From contig NZ_FNUZ01000006.1 in the NCBI RefSeq assembly GCF_900108225.1, positions 1-64,000 of the forward strand: DNA of 64,000 nucleotides, in the 5' to 3' direction. The notes under the pieces are model-generated. The model was not told where the DNA came from. It was given only the letters and a program-made list of their open reading frames with translations, and made no database searches. The stretch comes from Thalassococcus halodurans. GTDB taxonomy: Bacteria; Pseudomonadota; Alphaproteobacteria; Rhodobacterales; Rhodobacteraceae. Shown piece after piece: positions 17,644-26,174 of the stretch (positions are counted from its first letter, which is position 1; each line of letters starts with the position of its first letter). The translations under genes and the position numbers were made by a program.

Positions 17644-18548
17644 GCGAGAGCGCCTACAATTTTGCCTATTTGGACGAACAAACAAAACGGATGATCCGCC
17701 GTGCGATCCTCAAGGGGCTGGCCATTCCAGGCTACCAAGTACCCTTTGCCAGCCGTGAGATGCCGATGCCTTATGGCTGGGGCACGGGTGGCGTTCAGGT
17801 GTCTGCGGCGGTGCTGCACCCCGAAGATACCTTCAAGGTCATAGATCAAGGCGCTGATGATACGACCAATGCTGTGTCTATCCGCACGTTCTTTGAAAAA
17901 ACCGCGCAGGTCAAAACCACCACGCGCACGTCTGAAGCGAGAGTCATTCAAACGCGCCACCGCATCCCGGAAGAGGGTTTGACCGAGGATCAAATCCTTG
18001 TTTACCAAGTTCCTATTCCCGAGCCTTTGCGCTTTTTGGAGCCGCGAGAAAGTGAAACGCGCAAGATGCATAGCCTCGAGGAATATGGCCTCATGCATGT
18101 AAAACTCTACGAGGATATTTCGCGTCACGGCCATATCGCGACGTCTTACGCCTATCCGGTCAAGGTCGAGGACCGCTACGTGATGGACCCCTCTCCGATC
18201 CCGAAGTTTGACAACCCGAAATTGGGTGACATGGCAGCGATCCAGCTGTTTGGCGCGGGCCGTGAACAGCGGATCTATGCCTTGCCTCCTTACACAAAGG
18301 CCGTGAGCCTCGACTTTGAGGACCACCCTTTTGAAGCCTCGAAAGCAGATCACCCTTGTGGTCTGTGCGGGGCCGAAGACAGCTATCTCGACGAGGTCAT
18401 TGTGGATGATGAGGGCGGGCGCATGTTTGTTTGTTCAGACACGGACTACTGCGAGGGGCGCCGCGCCAAAGGATTTGTCGGCGCAATGGCGGCGACAGAT
18501 CAGATGGCTGCGACCACCATGACCAAACCCACATTGGAGGTGTTGTGA
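17640..18548 (+). CDS. phnJ: C-P lyase catalytic subunit PhnJ (radical SAM)
   Basis: A 302-residue enzyme that cleaves the carbon-phosphorus bond of ribose 1-phosphonate 5-phosphate using a [4Fe-4S] cluster and S-adenosylmethionine. The unusual C-terminal cysteine cluster is intact: Cys240, Cys243 (HPCGLCGAED), Cys265 and Cys271 (FVCSDTDYCEG). The N-terminal FAYLDEQTKRMIRRAILKG is typical. With all cysteines present, the enzyme should be active. It overlaps the HAD gene upstream by four bases and phnK by one base. Confidence 0.96.
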   Translation: MSESAYNFAYLDEQTKRMIRRAILKGLAIPGYQVPFASREMPMPYGWGTGGVQVSAAVLHPEDTFKVIDQGADDTTNAVSIRTFFEKTAQVKTTTRTSEARVIQTRHRIPEEGLTEDQILVYQVPIPEPLRFLEPRESETRKMHSLEEYGLMHVKLYEDISRHGHIATSYAYPVKVEDRYVMDPSPIPKFDNPKLGDMAAIQLFGAGREQRIYALPPYTKAVSLDFEDHPFEASKADHPCGLCGAEDSYLDEVIVDDEGGRMFVCSDTDYCEGRRAKGFVGAMAATDQMAATTMTKPTLEVL

Positions 18549-19330
18549 TGAGCCGCGCAGATCAACCGCTTTTGTCCGTCAAAAGCCTCTCAAAATTCTA
18601 CGGCGCTCATATTGGCTGCAAGGATGTGAGCTTTGATCTCTACCCGGGCGAGGTCATGGGCATCGTTGGAGAATCTGGCTCCGGCAAATCGACTTTGCTT
18701 AACTGTATGGCGGGGCATCTCGCGCCTGATCGGGGCGAAGTGGTGTTTGATACCCGCGCCGATGGACCACGCGATACGGTTCAAATGTCCGAACCAGAGC
18801 GGCGCATGCTCAGCCGCACAGACTGGGCCTTTGTGCATCAACATGCGCGGGACGGTCTGCGCATGGGGGTCAGCGCGGGCGGCAATGTGGGCGAGAGGCT
18901 CATGGCCGTTGGCGCGCGCAACTACGGTGATATTCGCGGCAAGGCCACCGATTGGCTCCAGCGGGTCGAGATTAGCGCGGATCGCGTCGATGACCGTCCG
19001 ACCACCTTTTCAGGCGGGATGCAGCAGCGTTTGCAAATCGCACGGAATCTCGTCACCGGCCCGCGCCTTGTGTTCATGGATGAGCCGACGGGCGGTCTTG
19101 ATGTCTCTGTACAAGCCCGTTTGCTGGATCTGGTGCGGGGATTGGTGCGCGACATGGGACTGTCTGCGATCATTGTCACCCACGACCTCGCCGTTGTGCG
19201 CCTACTGGCGGATCGATTGATGGTTATGAAGTCAGGTCACGTGGTCGAAGCAGGTCTCACCGACCAGGTGCTCGATGATCCACAGCATGCCTATAGCCAA
19301 CTTCTTGTCAGCTCTGTTTTGCAGGTGTGA
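18548..19330 (+). CDS. phnK: C-P lyase complex ATP-binding subunit PhnK
   Basis: A 260-residue ABC-type ATPase that docks on the PhnGHIJ core. Walker A GESGSGKST, signature FSGGMQQRLQIARNL, Walker B RLVFMDEPTGGLD and the H-loop in IIVTHDLAVV are all present, and DWAFVHQHARDGLRMGVSAG is a PhnK hallmark. ATG 18548 overlaps the last base of the phnJ TGA. A start further upstream would lie inside phnJ and is unlikely. PhnL follows after three bases. Confidence 0.94.
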   Translation: MSRADQPLLSVKSLSKFYGAHIGCKDVSFDLYPGEVMGIVGESGSGKSTLLNCMAGHLAPDRGEVVFDTRADGPRDTVQMSEPERRMLSRTDWAFVHQHARDGLRMGVSAGGNVGERLMAVGARNYGDIRGKATDWLQRVEISADRVDDRPTTFSGGMQQRLQIARNLVTGPRLVFMDEPTGGLDVSVQARLLDLVRGLVRDMGLSAIIVTHDLAVVRLLADRLMVMKSGHVVEAGLTDQVLDDPQHAYSQLLVSSVLQV

Positions 19331-19333
19331 GCC

Positions 19334-20017
19334 ATGATTGAACTGAACAACGTTTCCAAAACCTTCACTTTGCACAATCAGGGTAGCGCTGTGATCAATG
19401 TGCTTTCGGGTGTTTCGCTGAGCGTCGCTCGGGGTGAGTGCGTGGCGCTCACTGGCGCGTCGGGGGCGGGGAAATCCACATTGATGCGGATGATCTATGG
19501 CAACTACTTGACTCAAGCGGGCGAGATTAAGATCGGCGAAACGGATTTGGTCAAAGCTGAGCCCCGCGAGGTCATCGCTCTGCGCCGTGAGGTGCTGGGA
19601 TATGTCAGCCAATTCCTCCGGGTTGTGCCGCGCGTGCCAACGATTGATGTTGTCTCCGAGCCTTTGCGTGCGGTTGGCGCAACGTCCGAAGAGGCAACCG
19701 CGCGTGCCGAAGAGCTTTTGTCGAAGCTGAACATCCCTGAGCGCCTCTGGTCCTTGTCGCCAACAACGTTTTCAGGCGGCGAGCAGCAGCGTGTAAATAT
19801 TGCCCGCGGCTTCGCCCATAGCTATCCCGCCATGCTGCTAGATGAGCCGACAGCCAGTTTGGATGCCGCAAATCGCGAGGTTGTCTTGTCCCTCATCGAA
19901 GAGGCCAAATCACGCGGCGCTGCCATCATTGGGATTTTTCACGACGAGGCGGCGCGTGAGCGGGTTTGTGATCGGGAAATTGATGTGACGGAGTTCACCA
20001 GAGGACAAGCCGCATGA
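19334..20017 (+). CDS. phnL: C-P lyase system ATP-binding subunit PhnL
   Basis: A 227-residue ABC ATPase needed with PhnGHI for forming the ribose-phosphonate intermediate. Walker A TGASGAGKST, a PhnL-typical YVSQFLRVVPRVPTIDVV Q-loop region, signature FSGGEQQRVNIARGF, and Walker B AMLLDEPTASLD are intact. Normal length. Its stop overlaps the phnN start by four bases. Confidence 0.94.
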   Translation: MIELNNVSKTFTLHNQGSAVINVLSGVSLSVARGECVALTGASGAGKSTLMRMIYGNYLTQAGEIKIGETDLVKAEPREVIALRREVLGYVSQFLRVVPRVPTIDVVSEPLRAVGATSEEATARAEELLSKLNIPERLWSLSPTTFSGGEQQRVNIARGFAHSYPAMLLDEPTASLDAANREVVLSLIEEAKSRGAAIIGIFHDEAARERVCDREIDVTEFTRGQAA

Positions 20018-20565
20018 AACGGGGATGTCTCATTGCCGTCGTTGGCCCATCTGGAGTTGGCAAAGACAGTGTAATGATGGGAATAAAAGCGGCCTGTCCA
20101 GAGGTGCATCTCGTCAAACGTGTGATTACCCGCGCGCCTGAACTTGGCGGTGAAGACTATACTGCGGTGACAGTGCCCGAGTTCGAACGCCGTGCTGAGC
20201 TGGGGGAGTTTGCTGTCCATTGGGGCGCCCATGATTTGTTTTATGCGATCCCTCAGAGCGTAAAGGCCAAGTTGGCCGTGGGCCAAACCTGCCTCGCGAA
20301 TTTCTCGCGCTCAGCGCTTCTTAGAGGTGCCGAAGCGTTTGATGCCTTTCGGGTCCTCAACATCACGGCATCGCCTGAGGTGCTAGCAAAGCGCCTACGT
20401 GCCCGAGGCCGCGAAACCGACGCGCAGATTGAAAAACGTCTCAAGCAAGCGGATAAACCTCTGCCCGAAGGATTGGATGTGGTTCATCTCGCAAATGAAG
20501 CGGAACTGGATGCAACCGTGTTGCAGGCACTTGCGCTTTTGAAGCTTGAGAAGGTTTCGCAATGA
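20014..20565 (+). CDS. phnN: Ribose 1,5-bisphosphate phosphokinase PhnN
   Basis: A 183-residue P-loop kinase of the guanylate-kinase-like fold, with Walker A VGPSGVGKDS at residues 9-18 and RVITRAPELGGEDY in the substrate-binding region. PhnN phosphorylates ribose 1,5-bisphosphate to PRPP, returning C-P lyase products to nucleotide metabolism. It overlaps phnL by four bases. A 147-base gap with a Pho-box-like site separates it from phnM. Confidence 0.92.
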   Translation: MKRGCLIAVVGPSGVGKDSVMMGIKAACPEVHLVKRVITRAPELGGEDYTAVTVPEFERRAELGEFAVHWGAHDLFYAIPQSVKAKLAVGQTCLANFSRSALLRGAEAFDAFRVLNITASPEVLAKRLRARGRETDAQIEKRLKQADKPLPEGLDVVHLANEAELDATVLQALALLKLEKVSQ

Positions 20566-20599
20566 ACAGGCCTGCGCGTCAGAAGACCGGTCAGACAGG

Positions 20600-20617
20600 G
20601 CGTCACAGCGCTGTAAC
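20600..20617 (+). promoter_or_regulatory. Pho-box-like site upstream of phnM
   Basis: GCGTCAC-AGCG-CTGTAAC: two seven-base halves 11 bases apart, matching 5 and 6 of 7 positions of the alphaproteobacterial PhoB half-site CTGTCAC. It lies in the only sizeable gap of the phnG-M unit, suggesting a separate phosphate-responsive promoter for phnM. Inferred, not demonstrated. Confidence 0.45.
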
Positions 20618-20712
20618 ATCCCCTAAGTAGATCAGATCAAATGCGGCGCGCTGACTTGGTCCCGGCCTCCGGAAAAACAACCAAACGCCAATATTTTCAA
20701 GAAGAGTTAACC

Positions 20713-21909
20713 ATGAATTCTCCCATCGATCACACTAATCTTCCGAATTCTGGCGACGCCGCGCAGGTGAGTGATATTTGCCTCGCAAATGCAAAATTGG
20801 TTCTCAGCGACCAAGTGGTGCGCGGGTCGATTACCGTTGAAAGCGGCGTGATCACGGAGATCACCGAGGGTGGAGACATCCCGTCGGGCGCGATTGACTG
20901 TGAGGGAGACTATGTCCTGCCTGGGTTGGTAGAACTGCACACAGACAATCTCGAGCGTCACCTTGAACCGCGCCCGGATGTAGATTGGCCGCACCTTCCG
21001 GCGCTTTTGGCGCATGATGCCGAGCTTGCCTCAACAGGGATCACCACCGTATTTGACGCGCTGCGCGTTGGCTCGATCCATACCAGTGGCAAAGGAGGCT
21101 ATGGTGAATATGCCCGAACGGTCGCGGATGAATTGCTGGCCGCGCGCGCTCAGGGCGTGTTCAAAATCAGTCACTTTATCCACCTTCGCGCAGAGATTTG
21201 TTCCCAAACGCTGCTCGAAGAATTGGCCCGCTTTAGCCCAGAAGATCGTGTGGGCATTGTTAGTCTTATGGATCACACGCCGTATCAACGCCAGTTCCGC
21301 GACCTGAGCGCGCTTAAGACCTATGTTGCGAAAAAGCGCGGTATGAATGACGAAGAATTCAAAGCGCACGTGGCTAATTTGCTGAACCTACAAAATCAGT
21401 TTGGGGCGAAACACGAAGCCGGCGCCTTGGCCGAGGCAAAACGGTTGGGTGCCGTGCTCGCCAGTCACGATGATACAACAGCCGAACACGTCGCGACCTC
21501 GTCGGAAAACGGTGTCAACTTTGCAGAGTTTCCGACAACAGTTGAGGCAGCCGAAGCCTGTAAAGAGCACGGCATCGCAGTCATGATGGGGGCGCCGAAT
21601 TTAATCAGAGGCGGCTCTCATTCAGGCAACGTCGCAGCCATTGAACTTGCATCGGCAGGTCTTTTGGACATTGTGTCCTCAGACTACGTGCCCGCAGGAC
21701 TTTTGCTCTCGGCATTTGAGCTTGCGAAGGTCTGGGGCAACTTGTGCCGTGCCGTTTCGACAGTGACGCGAAATCCTGCGAAAGCTGCCAAGTTGACCGA
21801 TCGTGGTGCCTTGGAGACTGGCTTGCGTGGGGATCTGCTCCGTGTCCGAACCTTTGACGACAAACCCATTTTGCGTGGGGTTTGGAGTCAAGGCCGACAA
21901 GTCGGCTAG
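20713..21909 (+). CDS. phnM: Alpha-D-ribose 1-methylphosphonate 5-triphosphate diphosphatase PhnM
   Basis: A 398-residue amidohydrolase that removes pyrophosphate from the ribose-phosphonate triphosphate before PhnJ acts. Metal-site features are present: GLVELHTDNLERHL near the N-terminus, FIHLRAEICS, MDHTPYQRQF, ASHDDTTAEHV, and SSDYVPAGLLLSAF. ATG 20713, with AAGAG upstream, is preferred to an earlier ATG at 20641 because the family begins close to this point; the upstream 24 residues look like leader sequence. A terminator follows 40 bases after the stop and is shared with the convergent phosphodiesterase operon. Confidence 0.94.
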   Translation: MNSPIDHTNLPNSGDAAQVSDICLANAKLVLSDQVVRGSITVESGVITEITEGGDIPSGAIDCEGDYVLPGLVELHTDNLERHLEPRPDVDWPHLPALLAHDAELASTGITTVFDALRVGSIHTSGKGGYGEYARTVADELLAARAQGVFKISHFIHLRAEICSQTLLEELARFSPEDRVGIVSLMDHTPYQRQFRDLSALKTYVAKKRGMNDEEFKAHVANLLNLQNQFGAKHEAGALAEAKRLGAVLASHDDTTAEHVATSSENGVNFAEFPTTVEAAEACKEHGIAVMMGAPNLIRGGSHSGNVAAIELASAGLLDIVSSDYVPAGLLLSAFELAKVWGNLCRAVSTVTRNPAKAAKLTDRGALETGLRGDLLRVRTFDDKPILRGVWSQGRQVG

Positions 21910-21949
21910 CCTGAAAACATTCGATTCAGAGTGCGTGCAAAAAATATAA

Positions 21950-21975
21950 AAGGCGAACCTCTGCTCCTTCGCCTT
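21950..21975. terminator. Bidirectional terminator between phnM and the phosphodiesterase gene
   Basis: AAGGCGAA (21950-21957) pairs with TTCGCCTT (21968-21975). An A-rich flank on the left gives a long T-run for minus-strand transcription, so it best terminates the phosphodiesterase operon, and it may also end phnM. Confidence 0.7.
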
Positions 21976-22010
21976 GCTTCAATTCGAAAGACAAGAGGTT
22001 CTTGCTGACG

Positions 22011-22838
22011 TCATTGTGCGGCTACTGGTTTAGACCAGTCTTCCCATTCTGCACCAGTCGCGAACAGTGGACCGTCCCAGTTAAACGGGATCTGGTGAAT
22101 GATGGTGTCGCGCTCTTGGATCAGAAGTACATGATACGCGGGCTCCATAGGGCCACCGGCCAGCAACTTGGTTTCTTTCATGTCCGGGTAGGATTGGTTG
22201 CAGGTGGACGGCACGCTTGAAAATGGAATGCCGCAATAGGTTCCATGGATTGGGGCATGCACATGACCAAAATGAATATAGTCGATTTTGGCTTTATAGG
22301 TTTCAAGTAAAGCCCGTAACCTTGGGCGATCTTCGGCGACCAGGGCGATTTGATCTTCGGCAGGCAGTTTGATCTCCATCGGGTTGTGATGCAGGAAAAT
22401 GCGCGCGTGTGTCGCTTTTTCGAGTTCGGCCTGTAACCAAGCGCAGCGATCAGGCCCAAAATGGCCAGCATGCGTCAACGGTTGAGTGCTATCTAGATAG
22501 ATGAAACAGCTGTCCCCAACCACTTCCGAATAATTCACGTAACCATGTGCATCTGTTTCTTGCTCCGGAAAAACCGAGAGGAAGGTTTCGCGGTTGTCAT
22601 GATTTCCCACCAATAGACGGACGGAGATAGCCTGTTGGGCCAGCACATCGCGCAGGGCTGCATAAGCCTCGCGCTCTGCCCAGTGGGTCAAGTCACCTGT
22701 GATCACGATACGCGCAGCGTCAGAATGATTTTCGTTCACATCATTGAGTGCTTGGGCTAGCCGTTTGTGCGGGTTTAGCCCGCCCATTCGTTCGCCGGGA
22801 ACGGTAAAGTGGATGTCGGAAATATGGACGATTTTCAT
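22011..22838 (-). CDS. Calcineurin-like metallophosphoesterase (phosphodiesterase)
   Basis: A 275-residue class III cyclic nucleotide/GpdQ-like phosphodiesterase. All metal motifs are present: DIHF (residues 8-11), GDLTH, GNHD, the HHNP pair, and GHVH near residue 200. No signal peptide, so it acts in the cytoplasm. It is the last gene of the minus-strand operon behind a Ugp-like ABC importer, so it probably splits imported phosphodiesters such as glycerophosphodiesters into an alcohol and a phosphomonoester. It is convergent with phnM, and the window lacks phnP, so a role on cyclic ribose phosphate from the C-P lyase pathway is an alternative. The substrate is not decided by sequence. Confidence 0.85.
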   Translation of the reverse strand: MKIVHISDIHFTVPGERMGGLNPHKRLAQALNDVNENHSDAARIVITGDLTHWAEREAYAALRDVLAQQAISVRLLVGNHDNRETFLSVFPEQETDAHGYVNYSEVVGDSCFIYLDSTQPLTHAGHFGPDRCAWLQAELEKATHARIFLHHNPMEIKLPAEDQIALVAEDRPRLRALLETYKAKIDYIHFGHVHAPIHGTYCGIPFSSVPSTCNQSYPDMKETKLLAGGPMEPAYHVLLIQERDTIIHQIPFNWDGPLFATGAEWEDWSKPVAAQ

Positions 22839-22898
22839 CTGCTCGGCCCTTCTAAATAGGAGGCGGCCGCCAGCAAAAGCCGACGGCCGCGTTTGTGG

Positions 22899-24146
22899 TT
22901 AACCGTTTGGCAGCAGGTCAGCGATTTCTTCGGCCAGCTCTTGTTGCAGCTCTTTCATGTCGGTGGCGTCGCCGGTGACGATGCGCTCGATGCCGTCGTA
23001 AATCACTTGCGTGATTGCCAGACCATTGTCGCCCGGATAGGCCAGCCAGTCGCGCAGCAGCGGCAGCTGATCTACGGCGGTCTGCTTGTTCGGGTTCTTA
23101 TCGTAGAAATCGGCGAGGATGATCTCGTTCGCGGCCTTGTTCGGCGGCATATAGCCCGTGGTTTTGGCCACTTCGGCCGCGCCTTCGCCCGAGGTGATGT
23201 ACTTGAGCCAGGTCCAGGCCGCTTCTCGCACCTTTGGATCGTCAGAGGTTGATGTCAGCATCGCCGCGTTGCCGCCCGCAGGCAGACCCATGGGCGCGCC
23301 GTCCAGACCCGGGAAGGGGCCCGTGACCAGTTCGAAATCGCCTTGGCTGCGCTCAACCGCGCCCAGAGCAGAGGTGGACCAGAACATCATGCCGATCTCA
23401 CCGGCCGAGAAGGACGCCAGCGCGGCCTTCCACTCAAGGTTCTGCATCTCGCATTCGGTGAAAATCTCCTGCATCTGCTCCAGCGCGACCAACGCCTCGG
23501 GGCTGTCCATGGTCACATGGCCATTTTCAACAATCGCCTTGTCCTGCGACCACAAAAGCGCCTGCATGAACCAGTTACCGGTGATGTTCCAGCCCCAGAA
23601 GATAGGGTTGTCGATGCCGTTGGCCTTCATGGTCTTGCAGGCCGCGATCACGTCGTCCCATGTCTGCGGCAGCTCTTCGATACCGCCTGCGCGTATGATG
23701 TCCATGTTGTAGTAGCCGACGGGCAGGGACACGGAAAACGGTAGGCCGTGTACGTTGTCACCGAATGTGGACAGCGACAGCATCGCGTCGTGGTAGCCGT
23801 CTTTCTCAAAGTCCGCTTCGCCCGCGATGAAGGGCTCAAGAGACTTGGCAATGCCTTTTTCAACAAGGATTTGCTGACGGTTCAGGCCCTGCATCGTCAC
23901 GTCTGGAAGGTTACCGGACACCGCTTCGCGCAGGATGGTGTTTGTCCCGTCTTCGTAGGATTCGTACGTCGCGCGGAAGTTAACTTCGATGTTTGGATGC
24001 GCTTCGTAGAACCCAGGCATCATCGCTTCGTAGGTTACGTCAAACAGGTGGCTGTAAGGGTAAGCGAAATCGATCGTGACTTTGTCTTCCGCCAGGGCGG
24101 CAGTGGCAGACAAGATTAGGGCCATTGCAGAAGTCGTGAATTTCAT
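22899..24146 (-). CDS. Ugp-like ABC transporter substrate-binding protein
   Basis: A 415-residue family 1 extracellular solute-binding protein with a clean signal peptide (MKFTTSAMALILSATAALA). The mature protein resembles the glycerol-3-phosphate binding protein UgpB in length and in blocks such as ANFRATYESYEDG-type NFRATYESYEDGTNTILRE, LPDVTMQGLNRQ and FWGWNITGNWFMQALLWSQD. ATG 24146 was chosen over an upstream start because GGAGAGA lies just before it and the signal peptide starts there. Two hairpins upstream (24165-24195 and 24231-24248) may raise its expression relative to the permeases. The ligand, G3P or a glycerophosphodiester, is inferred. Confidence 0.85.
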   Translation of the reverse strand: MKFTTSAMALILSATAALAEDKVTIDFAYPYSHLFDVTYEAMMPGFYEAHPNIEVNFRATYESYEDGTNTILREAVSGNLPDVTMQGLNRQQILVEKGIAKSLEPFIAGEADFEKDGYHDAMLSLSTFGDNVHGLPFSVSLPVGYYNMDIIRAGGIEELPQTWDDVIAACKTMKANGIDNPIFWGWNITGNWFMQALLWSQDKAIVENGHVTMDSPEALVALEQMQEIFTECEMQNLEWKAALASFSAGEIGMMFWSTSALGAVERSQGDFELVTGPFPGLDGAPMGLPAGGNAAMLTSTSDDPKVREAAWTWLKYITSGEGAAEVAKTTGYMPPNKAANEIILADFYDKNPNKQTAVDQLPLLRDWLAYPGDNGLAITQVIYDGIERIVTGDATDMKELQQELAEEIADLLPNG

Positions 24147-24230
24147 GTTCTCTCTCCAATTGTTGACCGCCTTTGGTTTGGCGACTGCGGCGGTCATCTC
24201 AAGTCATCCCTTTTGGGATTGCGTTGGTAG

Positions 24231-24248
24231 GCCGGGCTTTTGCCCGGC
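24231..24248 (-). terminator. Intercistronic hairpin between permease and binding-protein genes
   Basis: GCCGGGC-TTTT-GCCCGGC, a perfect 7-bp stem touching the permease stop codon. Without a T-run on the minus strand it is more likely an mRNA-stability or attenuation element than a full terminator. Confidence 0.5.
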
Positions 24249-25214
24249 TTACTTCATTCCGGATAGGGTGATCCCCTCGATAAAGCGCCGTTGAGCGACT
24301 AAGAAAGCAACGATCAGCGGCGTGACGATAACGGTGGCGGTGGCCATCATTGGGCCAAAGAAACTTCCGTCTCCATCGCCTTTGAATTCGCGCAGGCCGA
24401 GCGGCGGCGTAAACAGATCGCGATTGCCGGTTACCACGATGCGTGGCCAGAAATAGTCATTCCAATGGGCGACAACAGAAAAGATCGCAAAGGCCAGTAG
24501 GGCTGGGATCGCGGTAGGCAGCATGACGCGCCAGACGATAGCGAACTCTCCCATACCGTCCATGCGTGCCGCATCGATCAAGTCATCGGGCACCGTTATG
24601 AAAAATTGACGCATCAGGAAAATACCAAAAACAGAGATTGTCCATGGCACGACGAGCGCCGCATATGTGTTGGTAAGCCCAATTTTGGCCAGCATAATAT
24701 AGAGCGGCAGCGCAATCGCATGCACAGGGATCAGCAGGCAGAACAGTACCAAAGAAAACACCGCCTCGCGGCCCCAAAACTTGAGTTTGGCAAGCGCGTA
24801 GGCGGCGGGCAAAGCCACCACAATCTGGATCAAAAAGATTGACGCCGTTACGATCACACCGTTGAGCAAGTAGCGCAGCAAAGGCGCTTCGGTGAAGGCT
24901 TTGGAATAGTTGAAAACAATCGGGCGCATCTGGCAGTCGGATACCGCTTCTGCCACCAAAGCATCTCGTATTTGGCTGTCCGTCTTATTCGGAAAACGTG
25001 GCACAGCGGCAGCAACATCTTCACGGTTCGGGTCGCGCAGTTTTACACAGCGTTCATCGACCATCATTTCTTGCCGTCCAAAGAAGCCGCCTTCGCCCCG
25101 GTCGATTTCGCCCGGCGATTTGAACGAGTAGCTGACCATCATGTAAAATGGGGCAATGACAATGAGTGCGCCCAGGATCAGGATCAGATGTTTCCAAAGA
25201 TCGCGTGTCATCAA
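24249..25214 (-). CDS. Ugp-like ABC transporter permease (UgpE type)
   Basis: A 321-residue MalG/UgpE-type permease with the EAA loop DAARMDGMGEFAIVWRVMLP and six membrane segments. Unusually, a polar insertion of about 60 residues follows the first segment (about 30-105), including ERCVKLRDPNRED and a second cysteine in SDCQMRPIVF; it should be periplasmic and may carry a disulphide. Its start overlaps the preceding permease by four bases. UgpE proteins are normally about 280 residues, and the extra length is this loop. Confidence 0.85.
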   Translation of the reverse strand: MMTRDLWKHLILILGALIVIAPFYMMVSYSFKSPGEIDRGEGGFFGRQEMMVDERCVKLRDPNREDVAAAVPRFPNKTDSQIRDALVAEAVSDCQMRPIVFNYSKAFTEAPLLRYLLNGVIVTASIFLIQIVVALPAAYALAKLKFWGREAVFSLVLFCLLIPVHAIALPLYIMLAKIGLTNTYAALVVPWTISVFGIFLMRQFFITVPDDLIDAARMDGMGEFAIVWRVMLPTAIPALLAFAIFSVVAHWNDYFWPRIVVTGNRDLFTPPLGLREFKGDGDGSFFGPMMATATVIVTPLIVAFLVAQRRFIEGITLSGMK

Positions 25215-26173
25215 TAGTGCACCTTGCGTTCGACCAGCCAGCGCTGGATCAATGTCAGGAACATCACAAAGACCAAAAACAGGACGGTGATGGCCGAACC
25301 GATCCCGATCAGGTTCTGTTGAACGCCTTTTTCAAAAATCGCGAACATCATCACATAGGTGGATTTGTTCGGCCCGCCGCCTTGCGGCCAAAAAGCTTCG
25401 ATCGTGTCAAAGACCTGAAAGGCCCGGATGCAGGAAATGGTCACGACAAAAACAGTTGTCGGCCCAAGCGCTGGCCATGTGACCAGGCGGAACCTTTCCC
25501 ACCCGGATTTCGCGCCGTCCATTTCCGCAGCGTGGTACAGCTCGCGGTGCACGCCGGTCAGGCCCGCGAGATAGAGCACCATGTTAAAGCCAAACCCTTG
25601 CCAGACGCCGATAAAACAGATCACCCAGATCGCGTAATCTCTGTCTCCAAGCCAAAGCGGAAAGCGATCCGCGCAGCCGTTCTTCAAGAAAGGAATGATC
25701 TCTAGAAATGTGCCACAGGACATTTCCAGCGTACGGTTAACCATGCCGATCGATGGATGCAGCATGAATTCCCACGCGATAGCCATGGCGAGAAGTGTGG
25801 CCATAACAGGCAGAAAATAAATGGTTTTATAAAGATCGCCAATTCTGCCCAGCGAGTTGATCAACAGCGCGGCACCAAGGCCCAAACCAACAGACAGGGG
25901 AACCACTGTGATCACATAGGTAAAGGTGGCGATGAACATCTTTTCGTAGGTCGAGCGAGAAAACAGACGATCATAGTTTTTCGTACCAACCCAATCGAAG
26001 GTATCATTGCCCAGCGAATAATCCGTGAAAGAGAGGATGCCTGCGATCACGACTGGCACCAAAAGGATCAAGATCATTAGAGCAAGCGCAGGGGCTGTGA
26101 GCCACCACGCTGTGCGGCGCTGCGCGGTCTCCGCAGAAACAATCTCGGGCGTATGGGTTTCCGCAACAGCCAT
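25211..26173 (-). CDS. Ugp-like ABC transporter permease (UgpA type)
   Basis: A 320-residue MalF/UgpA-type permease with EAA loop HAAEMDGAKSGWERFRLVTW and about six membrane segments. Between segments three and four lies an unusual polar loop with two cysteines (EMSCGTFLEI and KNGCADRFPLWLGD), presumably periplasmic and facing the insertion of the partner permease. Two bases separate it from the ATPase gene upstream and four bases of overlap link it to the next permease, so the order is ATPase, UgpA, UgpE, binding protein, phosphodiesterase. Confidence 0.85.
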   Translation of the reverse strand: MAVAETHTPEIVSAETAQRRTAWWLTAPALALMILILLVPVVIAGILSFTDYSLGNDTFDWVGTKNYDRLFSRSTYEKMFIATFTYVITVVPLSVGLGLGAALLINSLGRIGDLYKTIYFLPVMATLLAMAIAWEFMLHPSIGMVNRTLEMSCGTFLEIIPFLKNGCADRFPLWLGDRDYAIWVICFIGVWQGFGFNMVLYLAGLTGVHRELYHAAEMDGAKSGWERFRLVTWPALGPTTVFVVTISCIRAFQVFDTIEAFWPQGGGPNKSTYVMMFAIFEKGVQQNLIGIGSAITVLFLVFVMFLTLIQRWLVERKVHY

Positions 26174-26174
26174 G

